Assembly: GCF_014646375.1 (NCBI RefSeq)
Contig: NZ_BMNI01000002.1
Span: forward strand, 62,001 to 126,000
Reading direction: 5' to 3'
Source of the DNA: Nocardioides phosphati
GTDB taxonomy: Bacteria; Actinomycetota; Actinomycetes; Propionibacteriales; Nocardioidaceae
Length of the DNA stretch: 64,000 bases
Shown one piece after another: positions 8,147 through 20,370 of this stretch. Numbering within the stretch: position 1 is the stretch's first letter; each line of letters starts with the position of its first letter. Below the pieces are notes generated by a model, which saw nothing but the letters and a program-made list of their open reading frames with translations, was not told where the DNA came from and did no database searches. The position numbers were made by a program, and so were the translations under genes.

Positions 8147-9619
8147 TCAGGCCATCAGCGGACGGGCCGTCGGCGGGATCGGCGCCGGCAGGTTCGTCGA
8201 GCCCGTGAGGTACGCGTCGACGCCGGCCGCGGCGGAGCGGCCCTCGGCGATCGCCCACACGATGAGCGACTGGCCACGGCCCGCGTCACCCGCGACGTAC
8301 ACGCCGGGGACGGAGGTCGCGTAGCTGTCGTCGCGCTTGACGTTGCCGCGCTCGTCCAGATCGACGCCGAGCTGCTCGACGATGCCGGGCTTCTCCGGAC
8401 CGACGAAGCCCATCGCGAAGAGGACCAGCTCGGCCGGGATCTCGCGCTCCGAGCCGGGGACCGGCTGGAACTTCGCGTCGACCTCGGTGACCTTCAGCGC
8501 ACGGACGTTGCCGTTGCCGTCACCGAGGAACTCGACGGTCGAGGTCGCGTAGACGCGCTCGCCACCCTCCTCGTGGGCCGAGGAGACCCGGTAGGTCATC
8601 GGGTACGTCGGCCACGGCTGGCCGGCGGGACGCTCCTCGCTCGGACGCGGCATGATCTCCAGCTGCGTGATCGACTTCGCGCCCTGGCGGATCGAGGTGC
8701 CGAGGCAGTCGGCTCCGGTGTCACCGCCACCGATGATGACGACGTTCTTACCGGTCGCGAGGATCTGCTCCTCGCCGCCGGGAAGCTCCGTGTCGCCGTA
8801 CGCGATGCGGTTGGCCTGCGGCAGGAACTCCATCGCCTGGTGGATGCCGTTGAGCTCGCGGCCCGGGACCGGGAGGTCACGCGGGACGGTGGAGCCGATG
8901 GCCAGGACGACGGCGTCGTAGCGCTCGCGGAGCTGGTCACCCGTGATCTTCTCGCCGACGTTGACGCCGGTGCGGAAGACGGTGCCTTCCTTCTCCATCT
9001 GCGCAAGACGGCGGTCGACGTGCGACTTCTCCATCTTGAACTCGGGGATGCCGTAGCGCAGCAGGCCACCGGCGCGGTCGGCCCGCTCGTAGACGGCGAC
9101 CGTGTGGCCGGCGCGGGTGAGCTGCTGGGCGGCAGCCAGGCCCGCGGGGCCGGAGCCGATGACGGCGACGGTCTTGCCCGACAGCCACTCGGCCTGCTCG
9201 GGACGGACGAAGCCGCTGTCCCAGGCCTTGTCGATGATCGAGACCTCGATGTTCTTGATCGTCACCGGGTCCTGGTTGATGCCCAGGACGCAGGCGGTCT
9301 CACACGGGGCGGGGCAGAGGCGACCGGTGAACTCCGGGAAGTTGTTGGTCGCGTGCAGCCGCTCGATCGCGGCCTCCCAGTCGTTGCGCCAGACCAGGTC
9401 GTTCCACTCGGGGATGATGTTGCCGAGCGGGCAGCCCTGGTGGCAGAACGGGATGCCACAGTCCATGCAGCGGCTGGCCTGCGTGTTGATGATCGGCAGC
9501 AGGGTCCTGCCGATGCCGCCATCGGGGTAGACCTCGCGCCAGTCGCCGACGCGCTCGTCGACGGGGCGACGGGTCGCGACCTGGCGGCCGTTCTTCAGGA
9601 AGCCCTTCGGGTCAGCCAT
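8147..9619 (-). CDS. gltD: Glutamate synthase (NADPH) small subunit
   Basis: This 490-residue flavoprotein passes electrons from NADPH to the large subunit for the glutamine + 2-oxoglutarate reaction. Two 4Fe-4S cysteine clusters are visible in the N-terminal domain (C51, C54, C59, C63 in [13 protein letters not shown], and C102, C106, C110 in CPAPCETAC). They are followed by the FAD fingerprint at 155-160 (GSGPAG) and the NADPH fingerprint [10 protein letters not shown]. The ATG at 9619 gives the standard N-terminus [12 protein letters not shown] and overlaps the gltB end by 8 bp. Confidence 0.95.
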   Translation of the reverse strand: MADPKGFLKNGRQVATRRPVDERVGDWREVYPDGGIGRTLLPIINTQASRCMDCGIPFCHQGCPLGNIIPEWNDLVWRNDWEAAIERLHATNNFPEFTGRLCPAPCETACVLGINQDPVTIKNIEVSIIDKAWDSGFVRPEQAEWLSGKTVAVIGSGPAGLAAAQQLTRAGHTVAVYERADRAGGLLRYGIPEFKMEKSHVDRRLAQMEKEGTVFRTGVNVGEKITGDQLRERYDAVVLAIGSTVPRDLPVPGRELNGIHQAMEFLPQANRIAYGDTELPGGEEQILATGKNVVIIGGGDTGADCLGTSIRQGAKSITQLEIMPRPSEERPAGQPWPTYPMTYRVSSAHEEGGERVYATSTVEFLGDGNGNVRALKVTEVDAKFQPVPGSEREIPAELVLFAMGFVGPEKPGIVEQLGVDLDERGNVKRDDSYATSVPGVYVAGDAGRGQSLIVWAIAEGRSAAAGVDAYLTGSTNLPAPIPPTARPLMA

Positions 9620-12600
9620 GGAGCACCTCCATAATCCGGGCGGCGGCCTCGTCCTCGTTGAGACCCTCCTCGAGGGCCTCCTCACGAGCCTCGATCACGC
9701 GCTTGTAGTCACTCGGCATGACCTCGGTGAACCGCGGCAGTGCGGCGTCCCAGTCAGCCAGGAGCGCCTCGGCGACCGACGATCCGGTCTCGGCGAGGTG
9801 CTTGGAAACGATCTCCTTGAGCTCGTCGGCCGCCTTGCCGGTGACCGGCGCCAGCTCGACGAGCTCGGGGTTGACCAGCGCAGCGTCGAGGTCGAGCACG
9901 AAGGCGTAGCCGCCGCTCATGCCCGCCGCGAAGTTGCGTCCCGTCGGGCCCAGGACGACCACACGACCACCGGTCATGTACTCGCAGCCGTGGTCGCCGA
10001 CGCCCTCGGTCACGACCGTGGCACCGGAGTTGCGGACGCAGCAGCGCTCGCCGACCATGCCGGAGAGGTAGAGCTCACCGGACGTGGCGCCGAACGCGAT
10101 CGTGTTGCCCGCGATGACCTGCTGGCTCGGCTCGAACGTCGAACGACGGTCCGGACGCACGATGATGCGGCCGCCGGAGAGGCCCTTGCCGACGTAGTCG
10201 TTGGACTCGCCCTCGATGCGCAGCGTCACGCCCTTCGGCAGGAACGCTCCGAAGGAGTTGCCGCCGGAGCCGGTGAAGCTGATGTCGATCGTGTCGTCGG
10301 GGAGACCGGCGCCCTTGTAGCGCTTGGTGACCTCGTGACCGAGCATCGTGCCGACGGTGCGGTTGACGTTGCTGACGGTGAGCTGCGCGGTGACCTTCTC
10401 GCCGGACTCGAGAGCCGGCTTGGCGAGCGCGATCAGCTCGTTGTCGAGCGCCTTGTCGAGACCGTGGTCCTGGCCCTTGGTGTTGTAGAGGGTCTGGCCC
10501 TCGTACTGGCCGTGGTCGCCGGCCGGGTCCACCTTGTGCAGGATCGGCGACAGGTCGAGACCCGAGGCCTTCCAGTACGCCGAGGCGTCACGCGTGTCGA
10601 GGGCGTCGACCTGGCCGACCGCCTCCTCGAGCGTGCGGAAGCCGAGCTCGGCGAGGATCTCGCGCACCTCCTCCGCGATGTACTCGAAGAAGTTGACGAC
10701 GAACTCGGGCTTGCCGGAGTAGCGGCTGCGCAGGACGGGGTTCTGCGTGGCCACACCCACGGGGCAGGTGTCGAGGTGGCAGACGCGCATCATGATGCAG
10801 CCCGAGACGACGAGCGGAGCGGTCGCGAAACCGAACTCCTCGGCGCCGAGCAGGGCGGCGATGACGACGTCACGACCGGTCTTGAGCTGACCGTCCGCCT
10901 GGACGACGATGCGGTCGCGCAGGCCGTTGAGCAGCAGGGTCTGCTGGGTCTCGGCGAGACCGAGCTCCCAGGGACCGCCCGCGTGCTTCAGCGACGTCAG
11001 CGGCGACGCGCCGGTGCCGCCGTCGTGGCCGGAGATCAGCACGACGTCCGCGTGGGCCTTGGAGACACCCGCGGCGACCGTGCCGACGCCGACCTCGGAG
11101 ACGAGCTTCACGTGGACCCGAGCCGCCGGGTTGGCGTTCTTCAGGTCGTGGATCAGCTGCGCCAGGTCCTCGATCGAGTAGATGTCGTGGTGCGGCGGCG
11201 GGGAGATCAGGCCGACGCCGGGCGTCGAGTGACGGGTCTTGGCCACCCACGGGTAGACCTTGTGACCGGGCAGCTGGCCACCCTCGCCGGGCTTGGCACC
11301 CTGCGCCATCTTGATCTGGATGTCGTCGGCGTTGGTGAGGTACTCCGACGTGACGCCGAAGCGACCCGAGGCGACCTGCTTGATCGACGAACGGCGGGCC
11401 GGGTCGTAGAGACGCTCCGGGTCCTCGCCACCCTCACCGGTGTTGGACTTCGCACCGATCTGGTTCATCGCGATCGCGAGGGTCTCGTGGGCCTCCTGCG
11501 AGATGGAGCCGTAGGACATGGCTCCGGTCGAGAAGCGCTTCACGATCTCGCTGACCGGCTCGACCTCGTCGATGCTGATCGGCTGGCGGTCGCTCTTGAA
11601 CTTGAAGAGGCCACGCAGCGTCATCAGCCGCTCGGACTGCTCGTCGATCGCCTTCGTGTACTGCTTGAAGACGTCGTAACGGCCCTGGCGGGTCGCGTGC
11701 TGGAGGCGGAAGACCGTCTCCGGGTTGAAGAGGTGCGGCTCACCCTCGCGACGCCACTGGTACTCGCCGCCGATGGGCAGCGTGCGGTGGGCCGGCGTGA
11801 TGCCGTCCTTCGGGTACGCCGTGGCGTGGCGCTTGGCCACCTCCTCGGCGATCGTGTCGATGCCGATGCCGCCGAGCTTCGACGTCGTACCGGTGAAGTA
11901 CTGGTCGATGACCTCCTGCGACAGGCCGATGCACTCGAAGATCTGCGCACCCGTGTAGGACGCGACGGTGGAGACACCGATCTTCGACATGACCTTGAGG
12001 ACGCCCTTGCCGAGCGCCTTCACGGTGTGCTTGACCGCGACCTCGGGGGCGACCTTGACGAAGGAGCCCTCGCGGGCGAGGTCCTCGGCGGTCTCGAGGG
12101 CGAGGTACGGGTTGACCGCAGCGGCACCGAAGCCGATCAGGGTCGCGACGTGGTGGACCTCACGGACGTCACCGGCCTCGACGACGAGACCGACCTGCGT
12201 GCGGGTCTTCTCGCGGACGAGGTGGTGGTGCACGGCCGCGGTGAGCAGCAGCGACGGGATCGGCGCGAGCTCGGCGGTCGAGTGACGGTCGGAGAGGACG
12301 ACGATGCGGGCACCGTCGGCGATCGCCGCGGACACCTCGGCGCAGATCTCCTCGATCTTCGCCGCGAGGGCGGCGCCGCCACCCTTGACGTCGTAGAGAC
12401 CACGGGCGACGTGCGCGATGAAGCCGGGCTGGTCACCGTCACGGTTGATGTGGCGGATCTTGGCCAGGTCGTCGTTGCTGAAGACCGGGAACGGCAGGAT
12501 GACCTGCTTGCAGGACTCCTCGCTCGGGACGAGCAGGTTGGACTCCGGGCCGATCGTGCCGTTGAGCGAGGTGACGAGCTCCTCGCGGATGGCGTCGAGC

Positions 12601-14150
12601 GGCGGGTTCGTGACCTGCGCGAAGAGCTGCGAGAAGTAGTCGAAGAGCAGGCGGGGCTTCTCGCTGATCGCGGCGATCGGCGAGTCGGTGCCCATCGAGC
12701 CCAGCGCCTCGGCACCGGTGTTGGCCATCGGCGCGAGGAGGACGCGGAGCTCCTCCTCGGTGTAGCCGAAGACCTGCTGGCGACGCGCGACGGACTTGTG
12801 CGTGTGCACGATGTGCTCGAGCTCGGGGAGGTCGCCCAGCTTGATGCGGCCGGCCTCCAGCCACTCGGCGTACGGGTGCTCCGCAGCGAGGGCGTCCTTG
12901 ATCTCGTCGTCCTCGATGATGCGGCCCTCGGCCGTGTCGACGAGGAGCATCTTGCCGGGCTGGGTGCGGCCCTTGCGGACGACCGACTCCGGCGCGATGT
13001 CGTGGAGGACACCGGCCTCCGAGCCGTAGACCACGAGGCCCTCGTCGGTCACCCAGAGGCGACCGGGACGCAGGCCGTTGCGGTCGAGGACCGCGCCGAC
13101 CTGGGTGCCGTCGGTGAAGACGACGTTGGCCGGGCCGTCCCACGGCTCCATGACGGTGCTGTGGAACTCGTAGAACGCACGACGCTCGGGGCTCATCGTG
13201 GCGTGGTTCTCCCACGCCTCGGGGATCATCATGAGCATCGCGTGCGGGAGCGTGCGGCCACCGAGGTGGATCAGCTCGAGCACCTCGTCGAACGACGCGG
13301 AGTCCGAGGCCTCGGGGTCGACGATCGGGTACAGGCGCGACAGGTCGCCCGGGATGACGTCGGAGGCCAGCAGGGCCTCACGCGCACGCATCCAGTTGCG
13401 GTTGCCCTTGACCGTGTTGATCTCACCGTTGTGCGCGATGAAGCGGAACGGGTGAGCCAGCGGCCACGACGGGAACGTGTTGGTCGAGAAGCGCGAGTGG
13501 ACGACGCCGATCGCCGACATGACCCGCTCGTCGACGAGGTCCGGGAAGACCTGGTCGAGCTGCTCGGTCGTGAGCATGCCCTTGTAGGCGATGGTGCGCG
13601 ACGACAGCGACGGGAAGTATGCGCCGGTCTCGTGCTCCGCACGCTTGCGCAGGCAGAACGCCTGGCGCTCGAGCGGAAGGCCGGTGAGGGCCTCCGTCGA
13701 GGCGACGAAGAGCTGGCGGAACGACGGCATGCAGGAGAGCGCCGTGGCGCCCAGCATGTCGGTCGCGACCGGGACGTCGCGCCAGCCGAGGACCTTGAGG
13801 CCCTCCTCGACCGCGATCTCCTCGATGCGCGTCTGGACCTTGGCCACCGTGTCGGCGTCGCCGTCGATGAACGCCGTGCCGACGGCGTAGCCACCGGCAG
13901 CAGGCAGGTCGAAGTCGACGACCTCGCGGAAGAAGGTGTCCGGAACCTGCATCAGGATGCCGGCGCCGTCGCCCGAGTTGGGCTCGGCACCCGCGGCACC
14001 GCGGTGCTCGAGGTTCTTCAGCGCGGTGAGCGCCTTCTTCACGATGTCATGGCTGGCAACACCCGTGAGCGTGGCCACAAAGGCAACTCCGCAGGCGTCG
14101 TGCTCGTGGCCCCCGTCGTACAGCCCTTGGGGCGGCGGGAATGCGTGCAT
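9612..14150 (-). CDS. gltB: Glutamate synthase large subunit
   Basis: At about 1512 residues this is a full-length large subunit. Near the N-terminus HDACGVAF holds the cysteine (residue 20) that becomes the N-terminal nucleophile of the class II glutamine amidotransferase after propeptide removal. Central and FMN-synthase domains follow ([27 protein letters not shown]), then the 3Fe-4S cysteines in [15 protein letters not shown], and the C-terminal beta-helix domain ([12 protein letters not shown]). Two ATGs lie 6 bp apart. The one at 14150 is preferred because GGGAGA sits 6 nt before it, while it abuts the one at 14156. A terminator after lgt suggests gltBD has its own promoter within 14151-14290. 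Confidence 0.95.
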   Translation of the reverse strand: MHAFPPPQGLYDGGHEHDACGVAFVATLTGVASHDIVKKALTALKNLEHRGAAGAEPNSGDGAGILMQVPDTFFREVVDFDLPAAGGYAVGTAFIDGDADTVAKVQTRIEEIAVEEGLKVLGWRDVPVATDMLGATALSCMPSFRQLFVASTEALTGLPLERQAFCLRKRAEHETGAYFPSLSSRTIAYKGMLTTEQLDQVFPDLVDERVMSAIGVVHSRFSTNTFPSWPLAHPFRFIAHNGEINTVKGNRNWMRAREALLASDVIPGDLSRLYPIVDPEASDSASFDEVLELIHLGGRTLPHAMLMMIPEAWENHATMSPERRAFYEFHSTVMEPWDGPANVVFTDGTQVGAVLDRNGLRPGRLWVTDEGLVVYGSEAGVLHDIAPESVVRKGRTQPGKMLLVDTAEGRIIEDDEIKDALAAEHPYAEWLEAGRIKLGDLPELEHIVHTHKSVARRQQVFGYTEEELRVLLAPMANTGAEALGSMGTDSPIAAISEKPRLLFDYFSQLFAQVTNPPLDAIREELVTSLNGTIGPESNLLVPSEESCKQVILPFPVFSNDDLAKIRHINRDGDQPGFIAHVARGLYDVKGGGAALAAKIEEICAEVSAAIADGARIVVLSDRHSTAELAPIPSLLLTAAVHHHLVREKTRTQVGLVVEAGDVREVHHVATLIGFGAAAVNPYLALETAEDLAREGSFVKVAPEVAVKHTVKALGKGVLKVMSKIGVSTVASYTGAQIFECIGLSQEVIDQYFTGTTSKLGGIGIDTIAEEVAKRHATAYPKDGITPAHRTLPIGGEYQWRREGEPHLFNPETVFRLQHATRQGRYDVFKQYTKAIDEQSERLMTLRGLFKFKSDRQPISIDEVEPVSEIVKRFSTGAMSYGSISQEAHETLAIAMNQIGAKSNTGEGGEDPERLYDPARRSSIKQVASGRFGVTSEYLTNADDIQIKMAQGAKPGEGGQLPGHKVYPWVAKTRHSTPGVGLISPPPHHDIYSIEDLAQLIHDLKNANPAARVHVKLVSEVGVGTVAAGVSKAHADVVLISGHDGGTGASPLTSLKHAGGPWELGLAETQQTLLLNGLRDRIVVQADGQLKTGRDVVIAALLGAEEFGFATAPLVVSGCIMMRVCHLDTCPVGVATQNPVLRSRYSGKPEFVVNFFEYIAEEVREILAELGFRTLEEAVGQVDALDTRDASAYWKASGLDLSPILHKVDPAGDHGQYEGQTLYNTKGQDHGLDKALDNELIALAKPALESGEKVTAQLTVSNVNRTVGTMLGHEVTKRYKGAGLPDDTIDISFTGSGGNSFGAFLPKGVTLRIEGESNDYVGKGLSGGRIIVRPDRRSTFEPSQQVIAGNTIAFGATSGELYLSGMVGERCCVRNSGATVVTEGVGDHGCEYMTGGRVVVLGPTGRNFAAGMSGGYAFVLDLDAALVNPELVELAPVTGKAADELKEIVSKHLAETGSSVAEALLADWDAALPRFTEVMPSDYKRVIEAREEALEEGLNEDEAAARIMEVLHG

Positions 14151-14292
14151 GGGCATTCTCCCGTCGTCGTCTGCGCCGGCCTCGAGGGCACGGCGAATCG
14201 GCAATGCAAGAAGCAAAAGGGAACCGCAGGGGACGACGTTGGCCCTAGCGGAAAGGTCAGGCTACCACCGAGAGCCGCGTCGGCGCCCCTCG

Positions 14293-14313
14293 AAAACCGG
14301 CCCCCGGGACCGG
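14293..14313 (-). terminator. Rho-independent terminator after lgt
   Basis: On the minus strand CCGGTCC-CGG-GGGCCGG forms a 7-bp stem with a 3-nt loop (14297-14313) and is followed by TTTT (14293-14296). It lies 13 bp past the lgt stop codon and separates the trp-lgt unit from gltBD. Confidence 0.65.
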
Positions 14314-14326
14314 AGTGACCTGAGTC

Positions 14327-15181
14327 TCAGGAGGTGCGGTAGACGCTTTCCTCGCGCCCGGGACGCCTCGCCGCGGCCCACACGAGGTAGGCCGCCGCGA
14401 GCGCGAAGACCACCATCGACATCCAGACGTTGAAGCGAAGGCCGCCGACGTCGTGGAGCTCGACCGGGTCGATGCGGAGCGTCTCGATCCAGCCGCGGCC
14501 GGCCGTGTAGAGCAGCGCGTAGAGCGCGACGACCTTGCCGTGGCCCAGGCGGAACCGGCGGTCCAGCAGGATGATCACCGCGAACGCCGCCAGGCACCAC
14601 AGCGACTCGTAGAGGAACGTCGGGTGGAACGTCGCGACGTTCTCGTAGCCGGCCGGGCGGTGGTCACGGTCGATCTCGAGGGCCCACGGCAGGTCGGTCG
14701 GCCTGCCGAAGAGCTCCTGGTTGAAGTAGTTGCCGAACCGGCCGATCGCCTGCGCGACGAGCACGCCGGGCGCGAGCGCGTCGAGGGCCGGCAGCACCCG
14801 GATGCCCATGACACGCGCGCCGATGACGGCACCCACGGCGCCGAGGATGATCGCGCCCCAGATGCCGAGCCCGCCGTGCCAGATCTTCAGGGCGTCGACC
14901 GCGTGACGGCCCTCGCCGAAGTACAGGTCGTGGTCGGTGATGACGTGGTAGAGCCGGCCGCCGACGATGCCGAACGGCACGCACCACAGCGCGAGGTCCT
15001 GCATCTCCCCCGCCTTGCCGCCGCGGGCGACCCAGCGGCGTTCGCCGATCCAGACCGCGGCGACGATGCCGAGGATGATGCAGAGCGCGTACGCCCGGAT
15101 CGGGAGCGGCCCGAGGTGCCAGACACCCTGCGCGGGGCTGGGGATGCTGAGGGCCACGAAGGGGGCGGTCAGGGCGTTCAC
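14327..15181 (-). CDS. lgt: Prolipoprotein diacylglyceryl transferase
   Basis: The 284-residue membrane enzyme transfers diacylglycerol from phosphatidylglycerol to lipobox cysteines. The Lgt signature is present as GRFGNYFNQELFG. The family's conserved arginines and His are visible (WIGERRW, GGRLYHV, FHPTFLYES, RGWIETLR). About seven hydrophobic segments are seen. The start is the GTG at 15181, one base after the stop of the SCO1-type gene. It is the last gene of the trpC-B-A-SCO-lgt unit and ends at a terminator. Confidence 0.95.
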   Translation of the reverse strand: MNALTAPFVALSIPSPAQGVWHLGPLPIRAYALCIILGIVAAVWIGERRWVARGGKAGEMQDLALWCVPFGIVGGRLYHVITDHDLYFGEGRHAVDALKIWHGGLGIWGAIILGAVGAVIGARVMGIRVLPALDALAPGVLVAQAIGRFGNYFNQELFGRPTDLPWALEIDRDHRPAGYENVATFHPTFLYESLWCLAAFAVIILLDRRFRLGHGKVVALYALLYTAGRGWIETLRIDPVELHDVGGLRFNVWMSMVVFALAAAYLVWAAARRPGREESVYRTS

Positions 15182-15182
15182 G

Positions 15183-15812
15183 TCACTCCTCGAGGAGACT
15201 GCTGATGTCCTGGGCGAGCTGCTGGGGGGTCACGTCACGGTTCCAGAAGGCGGTGACCTGGCCATCCTGCACGGCGAACGTCTCGTCGTTGTGCTCGACG
15301 AGGTAGCCGGTGCGGCCCGGGTTGTCGCTGTCGGGTGTGCCCTGTCCGCCGGGGCCGGCCTTGGCGAAGGAGACGTGGAACGTCTTCGTCGCGAGCGCCT
15401 GCAGGTCGGCGTACGTGCTCGTGACGCCGACGAACCGGCGGTCGAAGGCGCCGAGGTAGCGCGCGAGGACGGGGACCGTGTCGCGCTTGGGGTCAGTGGT
15501 CACGAAGACCACGTCGACGTCCTTGCGCTGGTCCTTCGGGATCCGCACCAGCGCCGAGGTGATGTCGGCCATCTCCTGGCTGCACACGTCGGGGCAGTTG
15601 GTGTAGCCGAAGAAGACCAGCGTCAGCGGCTTGGCCTCCTTCGTGAAGGAGTACGCCGACCCCGTCGTCGCCGTCAGCGACGTCGCGGGCACCTGCCAGG
15701 GGTTGGGCACCTTCGAGCCGTGGAACGGACCGCCTGCGGTCGGCGTCGAGGCGCACGCGGAGAGGGCGAGCACCAGCGCCGCACCCGAGGCCGCGAGGCC
15801 CAGGCGCCGCAT
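15183..15812 (-). CDS. SCO1/SenC family lipoprotein (copper chaperone type)
   Basis: This 209-residue secreted protein has a lipobox LSAC at 17-20 and a thioredoxin-like domain with the SCO copper site Cys73-x3-Cys77 in TNCPDVC. FVTTDPKRDT and a later His in GYLVEHNDETFAV fit the family. SCO proteins deliver copper to the CuA site of cytochrome c oxidase or act as thiol redox proteins. The ATG at 15812 puts the signal peptide at the N-terminus. It lies between trpA and lgt, and lgt would be needed to acylate it. Confidence 0.88.
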   Translation of the reverse strand: MRRLGLAASGAALVLALSACASTPTAGGPFHGSKVPNPWQVPATSLTATTGSAYSFTKEAKPLTLVFFGYTNCPDVCSQEMADITSALVRIPKDQRKDVDVVFVTTDPKRDTVPVLARYLGAFDRRFVGVTSTYADLQALATKTFHVSFAKAGPGGQGTPDSDNPGRTGYLVEHNDETFAVQDGQVTAFWNRDVTPQQLAQDISSLLEE

Positions 15813-15819
15813 GCGCGGC

Positions 15820-16613
15820 TCAGGCACGGCCACGGACTCCGGCAGCCAGCTCCTCGGTGAGCGCGGCGAGGTTGCGCAGCCCGGTCGCCCGGTCGGGCGC
15901 CTCGAGCAGTGCACGCACGAACGCCGAGCCGACGATCACACCGTCGGCGTACTGCGCGAACTGGGCGGCCTGGGCGCCGGTGCTGACGCCGACGCCGACG
16001 CCGACGGGGAGGTCCGTCGTCGCCTTCGTGCGCTCGATGAGCGGGCGGACGACGTCGGCCGTGGCCTGCTTGCCGCCGGTGACGCCCATGACGCCGGTGG
16101 CGTAGACGAAGCCGCGGCTGGCGGCGGTGGTCATCGCGATGCGCGCGTCGGTGCTCGAGGGGGCGACGAGGAAGACCTTGTCGAGGTCGTGCTCGTCGGC
16201 AGCGGCGATCCACTCCTGGCCGAAGTCGGGCGTGATGTCGGGCGTGATCAGGCCCGCTCCCCCGGCACTGGCGAGGTCGGCGGCGAACTGTGCGACGCCG
16301 TAGCGCTCGATCGGGCCCCAGTAGGTCATCACCAGCGTCGGGGCACCGGCCTTCGCCACCGCCTCGACGGCCTGGAGGACCTGCTTCGACCGGGTGCCGT
16401 TGTCGAGGGCCTGCTGGGCGGCGGCCTGGATGATCGGGCCGTCCATGACCGGGTCGGTGTAGGGCAGGCCGATCTCGATGACGTCGCAGCCGTGCTCGAC
16501 CATGACCGTCAGCGCCTCGATCGAGCCCTCGAGGTCAGGGAAGCCCGCGGGCAGGTAGCCGACGAGCGCAGCGCGGCCCTCGGCCTTGGCGCGCGCGAAC
16601 GCGGAGGCGGTGC

Positions 16614-16617
<4 letters not shown>
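15820..16617 (-). CDS. trpA: Tryptophan synthase alpha chain
   Basis: The 265-residue TIM barrel cleaves indole-3-glycerol phosphate to indole. The catalytic Glu is in [12 protein letters not shown] and the catalytic Asp follows in the same motif. [12 protein letters not shown] and [29 protein letters not shown] form the phosphate-binding end of the barrel. The GTG start at 16617 overlaps the trpB stop by 4 bp. Length is normal. Confidence 0.95.
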
Positions 16618-17845
<1,228 letters not shown>

Positions 17846-17849
<4 letters not shown>

Positions 17850-18649
17850 CCCTTGATTCCTGTCATAGCGCGGACTGCTGCTTCGGGGTCGCCGTCCTTG
17901 ACGAGCGCCTCGCCGACGAGCACCACGCGGGCACCCTCGCGGGCGAACCGCTCGACGTCGGCCGGGCCGGAGATGCCGGACTCGGCCACCTTCACGCGGT
18001 CGTCGGGGATGAGCGCGGCGAGGCGGCCGAAGGTGTCGTTGTCGACGGCCAGGGTCTTGAGGTTGCGGGCGTTGACGCCGATCAGCTCGGCGCCGAGGTC
18101 GACCGCTCGGCGCGTCTCCTCCTCGTCGTGGACCTCGACGAGGACCGTCATGCCGAGGCCGATCGCCTCGTCGTAGAGCGCCTTGAGGTCGGCGTCGTCG
18201 AGGGCGGCGACGATGAGCAGGACCAGGTCGGCGCCGGCGGCGCGGGCCTCCTGGACCTGGTAGCTCGTCACCATGAAGTCCTTGCGCAGGACCGGGGTGT
18301 CGACGGCGGCGCGGACGGCGCGGAGGTCGTCGAGGGAGCCGTTGAAGCGGCGCTGCTCGGTGAGCACGGAGATCGCGTGGGCGCCGCCGCGGGCGTAGGA
18401 CTGCGCGAGCGCGGCGGGGTCCGTGATCTCGGCGAGGTGGCCCTTCGACGGCGACTTGCGCTTGACCTCGGAGATCACGCTGATGCCGGCCGCGCGGAAG
18501 CCCGGCATCGGGTCACGGGGGGCGGGCGCTGCCTGCGCCGCTGCGCAGACCTCCTCGTAGGAGACCTGCGCCTCGCGGACGGCGAGGTCCTCGCGGACTC
18601 CGGCGATGATCTCGTCGAGGACCGTGGCCTCTGCTGGTGCGTCGCTCAC
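17846..18649 (-). CDS. trpC: Indole-3-glycerol phosphate synthase
   Basis: The 267-residue TIM barrel closes the indole ring of tryptophan. Conserved motifs are [47 protein letters not shown] and [12 protein letters not shown]. The start is a GTG at 18649 ([21 protein letters not shown]). Upstream in-frame residues are arginine/proline noise. It is the first gene of the trpCBA unit. I see no leader peptide or attenuator in the 148 bp before the divergent small gene. Confidence 0.94.
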
Positions 18650-18797
18650 GCGTCCAAGCGTCTCACGCGGCGCCCAGCGGTCTTCGCCGGGTTCCACCGG
18701 CGGAGCAGGGCCGGACCTGCAGCGCACTGTCGGGCGTGGGCCCTAGGTTGCAGATGACACACGTCGCGTCGGGCGACGTCAGGACGAGGAGCTCCCC

Positions 18798-19079
18798 ATG
18801 AACCACATCGCCGCCGCCAACCGCGTCGCCTCGATGATCGCCACCCTCAAGTGGGTTGTCATCGGCCTGGTCGGCCTCGCTGTGCTCATCGGCTTCATCA
18901 GCAGCATCACCGAGGACGCCCCCGGCATCGGGGTGGTCGCGCTCCTCGTCGGTGCGGTCTACGGCTTCCTCACCTACGTCTTCTTCGGCTGGCTCGAGCA
19001 GACGCTGCGGATGCTGGCGACGATCGCGGTCAACACGACGCCGGGCGCAGGCGCGCCGGTCTCGCCGTACGCCGGGTGA
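18798..19079 (+). CDS. Small two-segment membrane protein of unknown function
   Basis: This 93-residue protein has two hydrophobic segments (about 20-37 and 45-64) with a short acidic loop between them (SSITEDAPG) and a Pro/Gly-rich tail. The ATG is preceded by GAGGAG at a good distance, and TAGGTT near 18744 could be a -10. I do not recognise the family. It is the only plus-strand gene in the trp block. It is divergent from trpC and convergent with the DUF2752 gene, so it splits the usual cluster. Confidence 0.75.
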   Translation: MNHIAAANRVASMIATLKWVVIGLVGLAVLIGFISSITEDAPGIGVVALLVGAVYGFLTYVFFGWLEQTLRMLATIAVNTTPGAGAPVSPYAG

Positions 19080-19091
19080 CCCGGGCGTGCG

Positions 19092-19535
19092 CTAGGGCGC
19101 GAGCCACGCACCCCACGGAGTGTTGCGGGCGACGCCGAAGGCGACGAGCAGGACGAGCGCGACGGCGACGACGCGCGTGCTCGGTCCCTCGACCGGCTGG
19201 CCGGCCCAGGCGCGGCGCACCCACACCAGCCAGCCGAAGGCGAGGAACGGGATGCTCGCCACGAAGTAGAGGTTGCTCGACGCCGCTCCGACGAGGTCGA
19301 AGTGGGTCAGGTCGTTGACGGCACGCAGGCCACCACACCCCGGGCAGGGGTGACCGGTGAGCACCAGGAACGGGCAGAAGCCCCACGAGCCCTGCTGGTG
19401 GGGGTCGCGGACGTGCAGCGCGAGGCTCGCCGCGGCGACTGCCGTGGCGAGCCCGAGGGGCGCGGCCAGGTCACGCACCCGGCGCGAGCCGGGGACGACG
19501 GAGGCCGTCAGGGCCTCAGTGGCCGGTGCCCTCAC
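19092..19535 (-). CDS. DUF2752 membrane protein
   Basis: The 147-residue protein shows the DUF2752 hallmark CPFLVLTGHPCPGCGGLRAV (residues about 54-73) with its cysteine cluster, then a second hydrophobic region (LYFVASIPFLAFGWLVWVR) and a third near the C-terminus. Function is unknown. Genes of this family often sit in actinobacterial trp clusters, as here. Its start overlaps the end of the HGxxPAAW gene by 20 bp. Confidence 0.85.
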   Translation of the reverse strand: MRAPATEALTASVVPGSRRVRDLAAPLGLATAVAAASLALHVRDPHQQGSWGFCPFLVLTGHPCPGCGGLRAVNDLTHFDLVGAASSNLYFVASIPFLAFGWLVWVRRAWAGQPVEGPSTRVVAVALVLLVAFGVARNTPWGAWLAP

Positions 19536-19719
19536 CGAAGCCCATCTTGTTGAGCACGACCAGCGCGACCGGCGCGACGGCCAGGATCACGACGCCGACC
19601 CAGAAGAGCGACCAGTTGATCGGGGAGAACATCATGCCGATGCCGCCCACGACGAACGCCGCAAGTCCGATGAAGACCGCGGTCCAGGCCGCCGGGGTGT
19701 TGCCGTGAGAGTCAGACAT
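19516..19719 (-). CDS. HGxxPAAW family small membrane protein
   Basis: This 67-residue protein carries the HGxxPAAW motif at its N-terminus (SHGNTPAAWTAV) and two hydrophobic segments with the NWSLFWVG turn between them. It is a short conserved actinobacterial membrane protein of unknown function, regularly found between the Trp-associated membrane protein and trpC. The ATG is preceded by AGGAGAACC. Confidence 0.85.
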   Translation of the reverse strand: MSDSHGNTPAAWTAVFIGLAAFVVGGIGMMFSPINWSLFWVGVVILAVAPVALVVLNKMGFGEGTGH

Positions 19720-19764
19720 GCGCGTGGTTCTCCTCGTCGTGCAGCGATTGCGGCGACAGTCTAG

Positions 19765-20370
19765 TCAGGCCGGCGGGTCGTCGTGCGCGTCCGGGTCACG
19801 AGTCGGATCGTGACCTGCGTCAAGCGACTTCCAGAGGTCGACGCTCGACTGCTCCGCCAGGGGTACGACGCGGGGCCGGTCGCCGGCGGAGGGCGCGTCG
19901 TACTTGCTGCCCATCTCGGGCCAGTCGCGTGCGAGCAGGACCGCGAGCACCCCGGCCACGAGGGCGAGCGCCGACGCGACGAGCAGCGTGGCGAACCAGC
20001 CGGTGGTGTGGACCGTGGTGCTGCCGGCGGCGATCTTGACCAGGTCCGACCGGTAGGACGCCCGGAGGTCCGGCAGGCCGACGACTGCGGCCAGCAGGGT
20101 GCCGAGCGCGAGCAGTGCTGCGAGCGCCGCGATCGCGCGCCGGACCCGCCCCCGCAGGACGAGGAGCACGCCCCACGACGCGAGGAGGACCAGGCCGAGG
20201 GCGCCGGCCAGCGGGAGCTTGTCCTCGATCCCGGGGATGCCCGGGACGGAGACGTGTGACGTGGCACGGCCGCTGCCGGTCACCATCGGCTTGTTGCCCG
20301 CGACCGCGGCCAGCGCGGAGGAGGCCAGGCCGAGGAGGACGACCGGCCCGAAGCTGCCCCTGCGCGTCAC
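19765..20370 (-). CDS. Trp biosynthesis-associated membrane protein
   Basis: This 201-residue protein has four hydrophobic segments and the C-terminal pattern [17 protein letters not shown], which matches the actinobacterial Trp-associated membrane protein family (TIGR02234/PF09534, from memory). The GTG at 20370 gives a GTGA overlap with the hisI stop, which supports this start over a longer reading. In related genomes trpE usually lies between hisI and this gene. Here the two are directly joined. Confidence 0.82.
   Translation of the reverse strand: MTRRGSFGPVVLLGLASSALAAVAGNKPMVTGSGRATSHVSVPGIPGIEDKLPLAGALGLVLLASWGVLLVLRGRVRRAIAALAALLALGTLLAAVVGLPDLRASYRSDLVKIAAGSTTVHTTGWFATLLVASALALVAGVLAVLLARDWPEMGSKYDAPSAGDRPRVVPLAEQSSVDLWKSLDAGHDPTRDPDAHDDPPA

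Noticed and set aside
9618..14318. A 1566-codon plus-strand open frame opposite gltB
   Set aside because: It is an antisense shadow caused by the high GC of gltB third positions. Its product is Arg/Asp/Gly/Leu-rich with no domain, and gltB on the other strand has all family motifs.
19070..19086. CCGGG-TGA-CCCGG palindrome at the end of the small membrane gene as a terminator
   Set aside because: The stem is only 5 bp with the stop codon as loop. It is too weak to annotate with confidence.
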